Shown: positions 50,364 to 60,406, counted from the first letter of the stretch. The stretch: DNA of 64,000 nt from Paenibacillus glycanilyticus (GCF_023715145.1 NZ_JAMBNP010000008.1:206818-270817), one strand, 5' to 3'. Numbers and translations: made by a program. The notes: generated by a model not told the origin, from the sequence alone.

Positions 50364-51667
50364 TCAGCAAGCTTCCTTCCCGTCTTGCGCAAAAGCCGCT
50401 CCTTCCGCTTTCGAAGGCCTTCGATTTCGTCGCGGCGCTTCGCATCCCTCCTGCCAAGAGGATGGCTGAGCGCTAGTTCCAATGCTTCTGTCACATATGA
50501 TAAAGCCGAATCATAATCCTTCAGCTTATGTTCGAAATACATCGCCAGTTCAACGCTGGCATTCATGCCAGCCGTTCCATACTGGACGGACTGTACAAGA
50601 GCCTTCTGCCACAATAACACAGCTCGCTGCCAATTTCCAGCTTTCTTGTCTCGTGCAGCCAACATGTTCAGCGTGGAAGCCGCAGTGCGATTGGATGCGA
50701 GCGCAGCTTCGAACATGCACTCCGCCCGGTCGGCATGCCCCATCTTCTCGAGCCATAAGCCCGTTCGGATAAGCTCCTCCGATTCTTCCGGCATAGGAAG
50801 CCGAAAGCCGCCTTCAACCGTTCCGTTAAGCAGATGGCCGAACCGTATGGACAGACAAACAAGAGACAGCATGTCTATCTCGTTATGCTGGTATACGCCT
50901 CTCAACGGCTCCGGATTGCCGTCAGCCAGAAACTGAAAGTACAGCTGCGGCGCCAATGATCCGGGCACATCGTCGATTCGTTCGATTCCGAGACGTTCCT
51001 CCTCGACATGGCTTAACCGCAGCGATGCCAGCGTATTCTTCCATATACTGCGGGAGGGATGAAGGAAATCAAGATGAAGCGGCTCCCACAGCTTCCGGTT
51101 GTACCCGTTCATGATGAACCGGGTCTGCATCACCGGCCAATCAAAGGTTTTGCCGTTATAGCTGACCAGATAGCGGTAGCTGCCTAATTTGCCGTTCAAA
51201 TAGTACAGCATCGCGCGCTCTTCCGCCGGGTGGCGGATAACCGCCTGCTCCACAATCAGTTCTCCGCCCGACCAATAAGCCAGACCAACCATAAACGGCA
51301 CATTCCCCGTCCCGACGCCAAGTCCGGTTGTTTCAAGATCCAGATACAGCAGCTGTTCTGCATCAACCGGTGTCTCATGGAAGGCCGACAATCCGGATAC
51401 AGCTCCGGGAAGCTCCCCGATACAATGAATGCCATGCTTGTGCTGGGCAGGATAGACGAGCCTTCGCATCAGAAAGCTGCCTCCTTCATTATGGAGCAGC
51501 TTCACACCCATTGAAGACCATTCTTCCGACAAGGTCTCCAGTTGGTCGCCATCCGCCGCAGGCTCAGCCTGAGATTCATGCGCTGCAATAGCTGCTGCCG
51601 TCTCTTCGGAGGGAGGAGCTGAGCTGCTGCCGCGAAGACGGTTCATTTTGTCACGCAGACTACTCAT
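50360..51667 (-). CDS. mrfB: MrfB/YprB exonuclease-like protein
   Basis: 435 residues. The RNase H-like exonuclease core has acidic residues in LYLDLETTGLG near 118 and HNEIDMLSL near 255. A C-terminal TPR-like region (about 300-430) follows. Bacillus YprB (MrfB) acts with helicase MrfA in repair of mitomycin C damage. The start at ATG 51667 has GGAGGAAGAGG upstream; an earlier in-frame start adds 42 unsupported residues. It lies 43 bp after mrfA and overlaps the next gene, as in a true operon. Confidence 0.85.
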   Translation of the reverse strand: MSSLRDKMNRLRGSSSAPPSEETAAAIAAHESQAEPAADGDQLETLSEEWSSMGVKLLHNEGGSFLMRRLVYPAQHKHGIHCIGELPGAVSGLSAFHETPVDAEQLLYLDLETTGLGVGTGNVPFMVGLAYWSGGELIVEQAVIRHPAEERAMLYYLNGKLGSYRYLVSYNGKTFDWPVMQTRFIMNGYNRKLWEPLHLDFLHPSRSIWKNTLASLRLSHVEEERLGIERIDDVPGSLAPQLYFQFLADGNPEPLRGVYQHNEIDMLSLVCLSIRFGHLLNGTVEGGFRLPMPEESEELIRTGLWLEKMGHADRAECMFEAALASNRTAASTLNMLAARDKKAGNWQRAVLLWQKALVQSVQYGTAGMNASVELAMYFEHKLKDYDSALSYVTEALELALSHPLGRRDAKRRDEIEGLRKRKERLLRKTGRKLAE

Positions 51668-51710
51668 GCCTCTTCCTCCTTTATATAGCCGCAACGGAAA
51701 CAGCCTGAAC

Positions 51711-53960
51711 TTATAACATGGATAAGAGCTGAACGCTTTTCTGTTTCCCGTTGATTCCTTCGATTTCGTTTCCGATACATGATGGACATCCATCCTTGCA
51801 TGAGCATTTTTTGATTAGATTGGCGGCAGCTTGCTTCACGTCATCAAACCGTTTGAATACGTCGTCAGCAAGCCCGATACCGCCAGGGTAGTGATCATAT
51901 ATAAAAATCGTCGGCAAGCCCGTATGGGCGGCCTTAATCTGTGAAGTTACGTGGACGTCACTCCGGTCGCACATGACCATAACCGGTACGATATGCTGAA
52001 TCACATTGGCGATGCCGAGCAGCAGCTGCTCCAGAATTTTTGTACCTATCTCGGGATCCGTATCCTTCAGTTCCAGCCAAGTGGCACGGGTATGAAGCTC
52101 TTGCTCAGGCAAATGAATGGGCCCCGACCCAATGTTCTCGAACGTAGTCAGCTTGATTTTCTTGAAAATAGTTGGAATCATCGTAACCGCCACATCCCCC
52201 TGATGGACAGCACCGTTTCTGGAGCTTCTCGTCTTGTCGATCTCGAGAACCTTCAGATTCACCGCGAGATTGGCATCCGTGTAATACTCGACGTCCACTT
52301 CACGCACATAGGCTTTCTTATGATCCCAGTCCAGCTTCTCAACCTGAAACTGTACGCCCTCATGAAGATAAATCGCTTCATCATGAAGAAGGGTCATCGC
52401 GCTGAACCGGTCCATCTCGCCAATGATGCGGACATCGGCCACATTCGATTGATCCACAATCACCACATTTTCCTGCGATGCGGAGCGCAAGCTGATCTCG
52501 CTTGCCGGGAATGCCTGATTTGCCCAATAAAAGGTATCCCCATTGCGGTGCAGCACGCGCTCTTCCTGAAGGTATTCCAGAATCTCGCTCACTTCGACCG
52601 GTCCAAATTCCTCGGTATTCTTGAACGGCAGCTCATACGCCGCGCAGCGGATATGATCCACGAGAATAATCAGGTTCTCCGGATTAATCCGCGCGGATTC
52701 CGGGTTTCTGTCGAAGAAATATTCCGGGTTCTGGACGATATACTGATCGATTGGCGTCGAGCTGGCTACCATCAGAATTAGCGCTTCTCCGTGCCTTCTT
52801 CCGGCGCGTCCGGCCTGCTGCCAGGTGCTTGCGATACTTCCGGGGTATCCGGTCATCACGCAAACCTGAAGCTGCCCGATGTCTACTCCAAGCTCCAGGG
52901 CATTCGTGCTTACAACGCCAAGAATCTCGCCGTCCCTAAGGCCCCTCTCGATTTCTCTCCGCTGCTTCGGAAGATATCCGCCCCGGTATCCCCGAATCGA
53001 TTTCGTGCCGATCTGATTCTTCACCAGCTCTTGGATATGGCTGAGGATAATCTCCACTCTCACTCGGCTCCGGGCGAACACAATCGTCTGAATCTTGTTC
53101 TTCAGAAATTCCTTCGCCAGATGATTGACTTCAACGGTGGCGCTCTTCCGGATATTCAGAGGCACGTTAACGATCGGCGGATTATAGAATACGAAATGCT
53201 TCCGGCCTCTCGGAGCCCCGTTATCATCGATCAGGCGCATGGGACTGCCGGTCAGCTGCTCCGCCAATTCCTTCGGATTCGCGATCGTAGCGGATGTGCA
53301 AATAAAGGTTGGTTTGCTTCCGTAAAATTTGCAGATCCTCTTCAGTCTCCGGATCACATTCGCCACATGGCTGCCAAATACGCCCCGGTAGGTGTGCAGC
53401 TCATCAATGACGATATATTTCAAATTCTCGAACAGGCTGACCCACTTCGTATGATGGGGCAGAATCGCGGAATGAAGCATATCGGGGTTTGTAATTACGA
53501 TATGGCCGGCTTTGCGGACGATCTGACGGATCGCTGGCGAAGTATCGCCATCGTAGGTGTAGCTCTTGATATCGATCCCCATCTCGTCGATAATTTCGTT
53601 CAGCTCGCTCTTCTGATCCTGCGCCAAAGCCTTGGTCGGGAACAAATACAACGCGCGGCTTGTCTCGTCCTTCGCAATGGCCTGCAGGACGGGCAGGTTA
53701 TAGCATAAGGTTTTGCCGGATGCCGTAGGCGTTACCGCCACGATATTTTCCGCATTGGAGGCTAACCGGAAGGCTGTTCCCTGATGGGTGTACAGCTCCG
53801 AGATCCCGCGTTTATGCAGCGCTGAACGGATGCGCGGATCAACGCTGTCATCAAACGGCGTAGTTTTTGCCTCCTGCGGCTGCATTTCATACCAATTCAC
53901 TATATTTTCATTTGAGCGTAATTCCTCAATTAATTCAGGCAAAGTTTTCTTCTTGAACAT
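51711..53960 (-). CDS. mrfA: MrfA/YprA DNA helicase
   Basis: 749-residue superfamily 2 helicase. Walker A VTPTASGKTL near 86, DEAH-like IVIDELHTY, SATIANP, and helicase motif VI QQAGRAGRRHG are present. The C-terminal DUF1998/MZB-type zinc segment reads CSCKDGCPSC, four cysteines near 727-736. In Bacillus subtilis YprA (MrfA) unwinds DNA with MrfB in mitomycin repair. It leads a seven-gene repair operon. Its promoter has a candidate LexA box over the -10 element. AAGGGGTG precedes the ATG. Confidence 0.93.
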   Translation of the reverse strand: MFKKKTLPELIEELRSNENIVNWYEMQPQEAKTTPFDDSVDPRIRSALHKRGISELYTHQGTAFRLASNAENIVAVTPTASGKTLCYNLPVLQAIAKDETSRALYLFPTKALAQDQKSELNEIIDEMGIDIKSYTYDGDTSPAIRQIVRKAGHIVITNPDMLHSAILPHHTKWVSLFENLKYIVIDELHTYRGVFGSHVANVIRRLKRICKFYGSKPTFICTSATIANPKELAEQLTGSPMRLIDDNGAPRGRKHFVFYNPPIVNVPLNIRKSATVEVNHLAKEFLKNKIQTIVFARSRVRVEIILSHIQELVKNQIGTKSIRGYRGGYLPKQRREIERGLRDGEILGVVSTNALELGVDIGQLQVCVMTGYPGSIASTWQQAGRAGRRHGEALILMVASSTPIDQYIVQNPEYFFDRNPESARINPENLIILVDHIRCAAYELPFKNTEEFGPVEVSEILEYLQEERVLHRNGDTFYWANQAFPASEISLRSASQENVVIVDQSNVADVRIIGEMDRFSAMTLLHDEAIYLHEGVQFQVEKLDWDHKKAYVREVDVEYYTDANLAVNLKVLEIDKTRSSRNGAVHQGDVAVTMIPTIFKKIKLTTFENIGSGPIHLPEQELHTRATWLELKDTDPEIGTKILEQLLLGIANVIQHIVPVMVMCDRSDVHVTSQIKAAHTGLPTIFIYDHYPGGIGLADDVFKRFDDVKQAAANLIKKCSCKDGCPSCIGNEIEGINGKQKSVQLLSML

Positions 53961-53994
53961 GTACGGACGTCACCCCTTGATACCAACAGTTTAG

Positions 53995-54026
53995 CGAATA
54001 TTTGTTCGCTTGGCTAGAGGATTCAA
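53995..54026 (-). promoter_or_regulatory. Candidate LexA-controlled promoter of mrfA
   Basis: On the minus strand TTGAAT (54021-54026), an 18-nt spacer and AATATT (53997-54002) precede mrfA by about 35 bp. CGAACAAATATTCG (53995-54008) overlaps the -10. It matches the SOS consensus in 12 of 14 positions; GTTYC is replaced by ATTCG. Confidence 0.5.
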
Positions 54027-54066
54027 GAAAGACATTTTTTACCGCGCGGAGAAAATAACATGAACA

Positions 54067-54092
54067 AACCCGCCCCCGGAGAGGGCGGGTCC
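54067..54092 (-). terminator. Terminator of the yfhP-like gene
   Basis: ACCCGCCC and GGGCGGGT form an 8-bp stem; UUUGUU follows on the minus strand. It lies 12 bp after the gene's stop. Confidence 0.7.
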
Positions 54093-54102
54093 AGCCTATC
54101 TA

Positions 54103-55074
54103 TTATACATGCGGCGATTCCCAGGAGCGTTTGCTCCAGCCGACATGATGCCCGAGCACATTCATATCCCGGTCTAACAGAACCTCAACGCCAAAAGCCA
54201 TTTGTTTGTCCCGCCAGAACCTCACATCTTTCCAGGAGACCTCATAACCGTCGTGTTTCTCTTCTACTTGCAAATATACCTGATCGGCAAAGCCGAGGAA
54301 GGCTTTTACGCCGTCTGCTTCCATAGCAGCTCTTACAGCGGGTGCATGCTCGCTTTGCTGATTTTTAAGAACCGTTGATTCGATATGAATCTGTCCGCCG
54401 GCTATCGTGCCGGCACGATAGCAGTCACCGCAGTCCGCCGTAAACTGCCAGCTCCCTCCCGCAAGAGATGGAACCAGCGTAATTCCGGCAGTATTGCCAA
54501 GTTGGAGCTGAAGTCTTCGCTTTACCCGCCAACGCAAACGCAGGCGCACGGCAATATAGAGGACGGTTGCCCCATACAAACAGGCAAACATCGGACCGGG
54601 CGGTAGCACTCCAAGCATCCAACAGCTTAAACCAAGCGCATGGGCGCCAAACAGATAGGGATCAAACAGGCAAAGCGCATCCAAATGCCACCATTTCCTC
54701 GAAAACGGCCGGAGACACTGTACGCCGTACGTGTTAAAGAGATCAAGCACGATATGAAAGCAAACCGCTGCCAGCGTCCATAACATCACCACGAGAACAT
54801 GCTCCATCACGCCAAACAGAAAAGCCGAACCTAGACCAATTACGGCAGCCCAAACAAGCGGAGCCGGTACGGAATGCGTGATCCCCCGGTGGTTCCGGAT
54901 ATAGGCAGCCTGCCCTTTCAACCTCGCCAGTACATCGAAATCCGGTGCATGGCTCCCAAGCACTGTGCCGGCCAAAACCGCATAACCAATCTCCGGATGA
55001 AGCGAAACTGCCGGATCCAGCATGGCAAGACCGCCAAGCGTTGCGCCAAACAGCAAATGACTTCCCGTATCCAT
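54103..55074 (-). CDS. YfhP-like membrane metal-dependent hydrolase (DUF457)
   Basis: 323 residues, close to YfhP (327). The opening TGSHLLFGATLGGLAML and DFDVLARLKGQAAYIRNHRGITHS give the DUF457 His/Asp metal site. Four or more membrane helices (about 14-30, 82-125, 140-190) precede a soluble C-terminal domain of 120 residues. The function of YfhP is not established. ATG has AAGGGG upstream. It stands alone between the repair operon and rnz. Confidence 0.88.
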   Translation of the reverse strand: MDTGSHLLFGATLGGLAMLDPAVSLHPEIGYAVLAGTVLGSHAPDFDVLARLKGQAAYIRNHRGITHSVPAPLVWAAVIGLGSAFLFGVMEHVLVVMLWTLAAVCFHIVLDLFNTYGVQCLRPFSRKWWHLDALCLFDPYLFGAHALGLSCWMLGVLPPGPMFACLYGATVLYIAVRLRLRWRVKRRLQLQLGNTAGITLVPSLAGGSWQFTADCGDCYRAGTIAGGQIHIESTVLKNQQSEHAPAVRAAMEADGVKAFLGFADQVYLQVEEKHDGYEVSWKDVRFWRDKQMAFGVEVLLDRDMNVLGHHVGWSKRSWESPHV

Positions 55075-55181
55075 CTGTCCTCATCCCCTTAGTCGAAGGT
55101 TAAGGTCAGCATAATACGGGTTCGTTAGCGGATTATTTTCGAGGCATGTTGTTTTTGTAAGGGTGCTGCTGCAATGCAGCG

Positions 55182-56111
55182 CTAGCCTTTAGCCCGTGGA
55201 ATCTCCGTATGATAAAGATCATGGGCCGCATAGGAATTCGGGAATATCTCCCTTGCCTCCTCTTCAAGCGCAGCAAGGTCCTCATCCACAAATCGGGTGC
55301 TGAAATGCGTCATGATAAGCCTTTTCGCATTGGAGTCCCGAGCCGTTGCTGCCGCTTCAACCGTGGTTGAATGGCCGTACAAATGGGCTTTCTCTTCTTG
55401 ACCGGCTGCAAAGGTGGCTTCATGCACGAGCAAATCCGCATTTTGCGCCAGACGATAAGCATTGTCGCAAGGCTTGGTATCACCCGCTATGGCGATAATT
55501 CTGCCGCAAATCGGTGTTCCGGCCACATCCGCCGCACGAATCAGAGTTCCGTCAGGCAGCGTGACATCCTCGCCTTTCTTGATCCGCCCAAATAGAGGTC
55601 CGGCCGGGACACCTAATTGCTGCAGCCGTTCGACGTTTAACTTACCCGGGCTTTCGCATTCCGTAATGCGGTAGCCAAAGCTGGGAACGCGATGCTCAAG
55701 GGGCAAGGCCTCGACGGTGTATCGTTCGTTCTTGAAAATAACGCCTTCCGTCACTTCGTGGTAGGTAATCTCATAATCAAGGCGCGTGCTGCTCAACGTG
55801 AGCGCCGTCTCAATCATTTCGCGGATCCCCGGAGGCCCAAACAGCTGCAGCGGACTGTTGCCGCCGACATAGGACCGGGTACTAAGCAGACCCGGAATTC
55901 CGTAAGTGTGATCCCCATGCAAATGGGTTACGAATAACACCTCGAGCTTGTTCAGCTTAAGCGGCGTGCGCATTAATTGATGCTGGGTTCCTTCTCCCGC
56001 GTCAAACATCCAGAGCGAGCAGTCCGGATCCGGCAGTCTTAGTGCTATGGATGTAACATTGCGGTGCTTCATCGGGCGTCCTGCGCCCGTACCCAGAAAC
56101 CATATTTCCAT
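55182..56111 (-). CDS. rnz: Ribonuclease Z
   Basis: 309 residues. Endonuclease of the MBL fold that trims tRNA 3' ends. The zinc motif THLHGDHTYGIPG lies near 62, and an exosite-like arm around TEGVIFKNERYT follows. The second metal residues are in IAGDTKPCDNAYR and LIMTHFSTRF. Ribosome site GAGGTG before the ATG. It is a single gene; the metH gene lies upstream on the same strand but is closed off by a terminator. Confidence 0.94.
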   Translation of the reverse strand: MEIWFLGTGAGRPMKHRNVTSIALRLPDPDCSLWMFDAGEGTQHQLMRTPLKLNKLEVLFVTHLHGDHTYGIPGLLSTRSYVGGNSPLQLFGPPGIREMIETALTLSSTRLDYEITYHEVTEGVIFKNERYTVEALPLEHRVPSFGYRITECESPGKLNVERLQQLGVPAGPLFGRIKKGEDVTLPDGTLIRAADVAGTPICGRIIAIAGDTKPCDNAYRLAQNADLLVHEATFAAGQEEKAHLYGHSTTVEAAATARDSNAKRLIMTHFSTRFVDEDLAALEEEAREIFPNSYAAHDLYHTEIPRAKG

Positions 56112-56152
56112 TCTGCTGTCACCTCACGACACGTTATCGCCACGTATAGGAT

Positions 56153-56203
56153 GAAAGCCCCCGTGAGCGGCGGCTGGTGAACCAGCTTTCGCTTACGGAG
56201 GCT
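56153..56203 (-). terminator. Terminator of metH
   Basis: AGCCTCCGTAAGCG and CCGCTCACGGGGGCT with an inner AGCTGG/CCAGC stem. Only UUUC follows in the minus-strand RNA, so termination may be partial. The stem begins about 11 bp after the metH stop. Confidence 0.7.
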
Positions 56204-56213
56204 TAGCTTGCAT

Positions 56214-59200
56214 TTATCGTTCTACTTTCTCAACATTGAAATACTGCGCTTCCGGATGGGCGAATACCATTGCGGATACGGATGCCTCCGGCTCCATCAT
56301 GAAGCCTTCCGTCAGCTCTACGCCGATATCCTCCGGCTTCATCAATTCGAAGAGCGGCCCCTGGTCTTCCAGATTCGGACATGCCGGATATCCGAAGGAT
56401 ACTCGGATACCTTGATATCGAGCGCCAAAACGCTGCTTCATCGTCATCGATGCCGGATCCGGGTAACCCCAGACATCGCGCATCATATGATGGACGCGTT
56501 CAGCCATTGCCTCTGCGACCTCAAGGGCCACCGATTGCAGCGCATGGGAACGGAGGTAATCGCCTTTTTCCTTCCACTCTGTCGCAAGCTCGCGTACGCC
56601 TTGACCGGCCGTTACAACGAGGAAGCCCACATAGTCCATGATTCCGCTCTCTACCGGCTTCAGATAATCGGCGAGACAAAGGAATGGCTCCACCTGCTGA
56701 CGAGGGAAGTTGAAACGCTTGATTTCTTTCGTATGATCCTGCGGATCGTAAATGATGATATCATTGCCGGACGACTGCGCCGGGAAGAACCGGTACATGC
56801 CATTTGCTTTAATAATACCGTCTGTTGTGCCTTCCTGCAAAATCTCGTCAACCGTTGCTTTCAGGCCTACGGCCTTCTCGTTGCCTTCTTGAAGAAGATT
56901 GTCGACATTGCCTTTAAGGCCAAGGTGATGTCCGAGCAGCATCTGCATGTTCACGTAAGGAATGATATGCGGAATCGGAACGTCGCGAAGGATATGCCGG
57001 TCCGTATCCGGCGGGATAAAGACAGGCGCGTCAACCGAGATTTTGGAGCGTTCCACGCGAGTAAGCTGCGGCTGCGCTTTTTTCTCTTCAGCAGCATCAT
57101 CGCCCGACTCTTTGTAAATGCGCATTTCTTCTTCCATTCTGCTGCGGTGCTCGCTGTCCATCAGCTTATTCGCAAGATCCAGACCGTCCATGGCATCCTT
57201 CGCATACAGCGTCAATCCGTCGTATTCAGGACCAATTCGGGTCTTCGTGAACTTACGCGTAAGCGCTGCGCCGCCTACCATGATAGGAGCCGAAATGCCC
57301 GCGTTACGCATATCCTGCGCCGTTACGACCATCTGCTGAGCGGACTTAACAAGCAGACCGGATAGGCCGATAATATCGGCATTTTCCTTGCGCTGCGCTT
57401 CAATCAGCTGCTCAGGCGGCACTTTAATGCCAAGGTTAATAATCTTATACCCGTTGTTAGACAAAATAATCTCGACAAGGTTTTTGCCGATGTCATGCAC
57501 ATCGCCTTTTACCGTCGCCAGAATGATTTTCCCTTTCACGGATGATTCGTTCTTCTCCATGAACTGCTCGAGATGGGCTACCGATGCCTTCATTACCTCG
57601 GCGCTCTGCAGAACCTCCGCTACAATCAGCTCGTTGTTGTTGAACAGACGTCCAACCTCTTCCATCCCGCGCATGAGCGGTCCGTTGATCACTTCCAGCG
57701 CCGTATATTTCTTCAGCGCTTCGTCAAGGTCAGGAATTAGTCCTTCCTTCGTGCCTTCCACGATATAAGAAGCAAGACGCTCCTCGAGAGAAAGATTCGA
57801 CACTTTCTCCTTCTTCACGACTTTCTTCTCCCGGAATGCCGCAACAAATGCCGCCAGCGTATCATCATTTGTGTTGTAGATGAGATCCTCTGCCAGCTTG
57901 CGCTCTTCCTCCGGAATCGAGGCATACCGTTCCAGTTTTTCCGTATTTACGATCGCATAGTCAAGACCGGCTTTTGTACAGTGGTATAAATAAACCGAGT
58001 TCAGCACTTCGCGGCCCGCATCCGGCAGACCAAACGAAATGTTGCTGAGGCCGAGAATCGTCTTCGCTTTCGGGAATTTCTCCTTAATCATCCGGATCCC
58101 TTCAATGGTCTCAACTGCCGAACCAATGTATTGCGGATCACCGGAGCCAACCGGGAACATATTCGGGTCGAAAATAATATCTTCCGGGTTCATGCCATAT
58201 TTATTCACGAGCAGATTATAAGAGCGTTCCGCTACTTCCATCTTCGCTTCGCGGGATACCGCCTGTCCCCGCTCATCGATCAGGATCATGACAACTGCCG
58301 CACCGTACTGATGAATCAGCGGCAGGATTTTCTCGAATTTCGATTCGCCGTCTTCAAGGTTAATCGAGTTAATAATTGCTTTACCCTGCGAGTATTTCAA
58401 GCCCAGCTCGATGATATGGTCATAAGTCGAATCGAGCATTAACGGCACTTTAATTTTCTTCACGACCTGCGGCAGGAATTCATGAACCGCGTAAGCCTCA
58501 TCGATATCCGTATCCTGCAGGTTGATATCGATAATATGGGCGCCGCCTTTTACCTGGGAACGCGCAATCTCCGATGCTTCGTCAAATTTGCCTTCTTTAA
58601 TAAGGCGTTTGAACTTACGCGATCCGGAAATATTGGTCCGTTCACCAATCATAATCGGGCGGTTGTCTTCTTCGATAAATACCGTATCAATCCCCGATAC
58701 TGCAGCCGGGTGAGTGCCGTATTGCGTACGCGGTGCAAAAGTGGCCATGGTCTCGGCCAACGCTTTAATATGTGCTGGAGTTGTGCCACAACAGCCGCCG
58801 GCAATGTTAAGCCAGCCCTGCTCCGCAAATGCCGACATTTTTCGTGCAAGAGACTCGGGAGATTCATGATAATGACCGTTCTCATCCGGAAGGCCCGCGT
58901 TCGGATAACAGCTTACCGCCGAGTCGGCAATCTCGCTTAACGAACGAATATGGTCACGCATGAATTCAGGACCAGTCGCGCAGTTTAGTCCGATCGAGAT
59001 CGGCTTCAAATGCTCAAGGGAAATATAGAAGGATTCAATGGATTGGCCTGCAAGCGTAGTACCCATCGGCTCAATCGTGCCGGAGATCATAATCGGAAGC
59101 TCGCGGTTCGAAGCCTCGAAAGCTTTGCGAATTCCAATGCTTCCAGCCTTAACGTTCAGCGTATCCTGAGAGGTCTCCAGAAGAATCGCGTCTACGTTGC

Positions 59201-59660
59201 CTTCGATAAGCGCAAGCGTCTGTTCATAATAACTGTCTACGAGTTCATCAAAGGTTACACCGCCGGTAACGGACAGTGTTTTGGTCGTTGGCCCCAGCGC
59301 GCCGGCTACATAACGCGGGCGGTCAGGTGTCGAGAATTTATCTGCCGCGTCTCTTGCCAGCTTGGCAGCAGCAAGGTTAATTTCGCGGGCTTTTTCCGGG
59401 ATATCGTATTCCGCCAGTACGACGCTTGTCGCACCAAACGTGTTGGTCTCCAAAATATCGGCGCCGGCTTCCAGATATTTCTCATGGATGATCGATATAA
59501 CATCCGGACGTGTTAAAACAAGCATTTCATTACAGCCGTCAAGCTCTTCTCCGCCGAAATCCTCAGCGGTCAAATCAGCCTGCTGAATCATCGTTCCCAT
59601 CGCTCCGTCCAGGATGAGTATCCGCTGCTGCATCAATTCTTGTATGGTCGGTTTCAACAA
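56214..59660 (-). CDS. metH: Cobalamin-dependent methionine synthase
   Basis: 1148 residues with all four modules. The homocysteine domain opens with LDGAMGTMIQ and has zinc Cys in LNCATG and GGCCGTTP. A pterin-binding domain starts at GERTNISGSRKF. The B12 cap and domain carry GDVHDIGKN (cobalt-ligating His). A SAM-dependent reactivation domain ends near RVSFGYPACPNLED. It makes methionine from homocysteine using methyltetrahydrofolate. TTG start; the site AGGGTG is 11 nt away. No S-box riboswitch is visible in the 146 bp before it. It is divergent from mtnD. Confidence 0.96.
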   Translation of the reverse strand: MLKPTIQELMQQRILILDGAMGTMIQQADLTAEDFGGEELDGCNEMLVLTRPDVISIIHEKYLEAGADILETNTFGATSVVLAEYDIPEKAREINLAAAKLARDAADKFSTPDRPRYVAGALGPTTKTLSVTGGVTFDELVDSYYEQTLALIEGNVDAILLETSQDTLNVKAGSIGIRKAFEASNRELPIMISGTIEPMGTTLAGQSIESFYISLEHLKPISIGLNCATGPEFMRDHIRSLSEIADSAVSCYPNAGLPDENGHYHESPESLARKMSAFAEQGWLNIAGGCCGTTPAHIKALAETMATFAPRTQYGTHPAAVSGIDTVFIEEDNRPIMIGERTNISGSRKFKRLIKEGKFDEASEIARSQVKGGAHIIDINLQDTDIDEAYAVHEFLPQVVKKIKVPLMLDSTYDHIIELGLKYSQGKAIINSINLEDGESKFEKILPLIHQYGAAVVMILIDERGQAVSREAKMEVAERSYNLLVNKYGMNPEDIIFDPNMFPVGSGDPQYIGSAVETIEGIRMIKEKFPKAKTILGLSNISFGLPDAGREVLNSVYLYHCTKAGLDYAIVNTEKLERYASIPEEERKLAEDLIYNTNDDTLAAFVAAFREKKVVKKEKVSNLSLEERLASYIVEGTKEGLIPDLDEALKKYTALEVINGPLMRGMEEVGRLFNNNELIVAEVLQSAEVMKASVAHLEQFMEKNESSVKGKIILATVKGDVHDIGKNLVEIILSNNGYKIINLGIKVPPEQLIEAQRKENADIIGLSGLLVKSAQQMVVTAQDMRNAGISAPIMVGGAALTRKFTKTRIGPEYDGLTLYAKDAMDGLDLANKLMDSEHRSRMEEEMRIYKESGDDAAEEKKAQPQLTRVERSKISVDAPVFIPPDTDRHILRDVPIPHIIPYVNMQMLLGHHLGLKGNVDNLLQEGNEKAVGLKATVDEILQEGTTDGIIKANGMYRFFPAQSSGNDIIIYDPQDHTKEIKRFNFPRQQVEPFLCLADYLKPVESGIMDYVGFLVVTAGQGVRELATEWKEKGDYLRSHALQSVALEVAEAMAERVHHMMRDVWGYPDPASMTMKQRFGARYQGIRVSFGYPACPNLEDQGPLFELMKPEDIGVELTEGFMMEPEASVSAMVFAHPEAQYFNVEKVER

Positions 59661-59735
59661 ATTTCGTACACCCTTCCTCCGAAAATCATTAACAAATAGT
59701 GTAACAGAATAGCCGCTCTGTGAAAAGGCAGTCCA

Positions 59736-59764
59736 TCGACATTTGACTACTTTTGCTATATAAT
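59736..59764 (+). promoter_or_regulatory. Promoter of mtnD
   Basis: TCGACA, a 17-nt spacer and a perfect TATAAT stand 42 bp before the mtnD ATG. Confidence 0.7.
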
Positions 59765-59806
59765 TGGACTTATCGGTTAATTTCTATAGGGAAAGAGGGA
59801 TTGAGA

Positions 59807-60346
59807 ATGGCTGAAATTCGCATTCGCAATACAAATGAACGTATTTCTGGCGAACAGAACGTGCGTGAATTTTTAGAAAACCAAGAAGTTCTGTATGAAC
59901 ATTGGGATGCAACAAAACTCCCTGCGCATCTGCAAGAGAAGTTTGTTCTCTCCGATGAAGAGAAAGCAGAAGTATTATCCACCTTTAACGCTGATATTAC
60001 GGATCTGGCCGCTCGCCGCGGCTACAAAACCTGGGACATCATTACATTATCCGATGCAACTCCTAATCTCGACGAATTGCTGAAAAAATTCGAATCCGTT
60101 CACACCCATACGGAAGATGAAGTACGCGCTATTACTGCCGGCAAAGGCATTTTCGTTATTAAAGGCTCCGATGAAGTTGGCTACTTCGATGTTGAACTCG
60201 AAGCTGGCGACGTTATCTCGGTTCCGGAGAGATTCCCTCACTTCTTCACGTTGATGGATAACCGTCAAATCGTAGCGGTACGTCTGTTCATCGAAACAGA
60301 GGGCTGGATTGCTCATCCGTTCGAAGATCCAACGTTCGTAAAATAG
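59807..60346 (+). CDS. mtnD: Acireductone dioxygenase
   Basis: 179 residues. Cupin enzyme of the methionine salvage pathway that converts acireductone to the 2-oxo acid precursor of methionine (Fe form) or an off-pathway product (Ni form). Metal ligands are in VHTHTEDEVRAI (His, His, Glu) and RFPHFFT (His). I start at ATG 59807 with GAGGGATTG upstream; an in-frame start 18 codons earlier is less likely. The other mtn genes are not in this window. It is divergent from metH, so two ends of methionine metabolism share an intergenic region. Confidence 0.93.
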   Translation: MAEIRIRNTNERISGEQNVREFLENQEVLYEHWDATKLPAHLQEKFVLSDEEKAEVLSTFNADITDLAARRGYKTWDIITLSDATPNLDELLKKFESVHTHTEDEVRAITAGKGIFVIKGSDEVGYFDVELEAGDVISVPERFPHFFTLMDNRQIVAVRLFIETEGWIAHPFEDPTFVK

Positions 60347-60352
60347 TTCATG

Positions 60353-60395
60353 AAAAAAAAGCCCCTCGTTCCATCTTTCCGATGGCGAGGGGCTT
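60353..60395. terminator. Bidirectional terminator
   Basis: GCCCCTCG plus CCATC pair with GATGG plus CGAGGGGC around a 5-nt loop, with an eight-A run and TTT at the flanks. It closes mtnD and the convergent HAD gene. Confidence 0.88.
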
Positions 60396-60406
60396 TGTCT
60401 TGTCCC

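Noticed and set aside
59661..59806. S-box riboswitch before metH
   Set aside because: The intergenic region is only 146 bp, contains the mtnD promoter, and lacks SAM-riboswitch conserved segments and a terminator facing metH.
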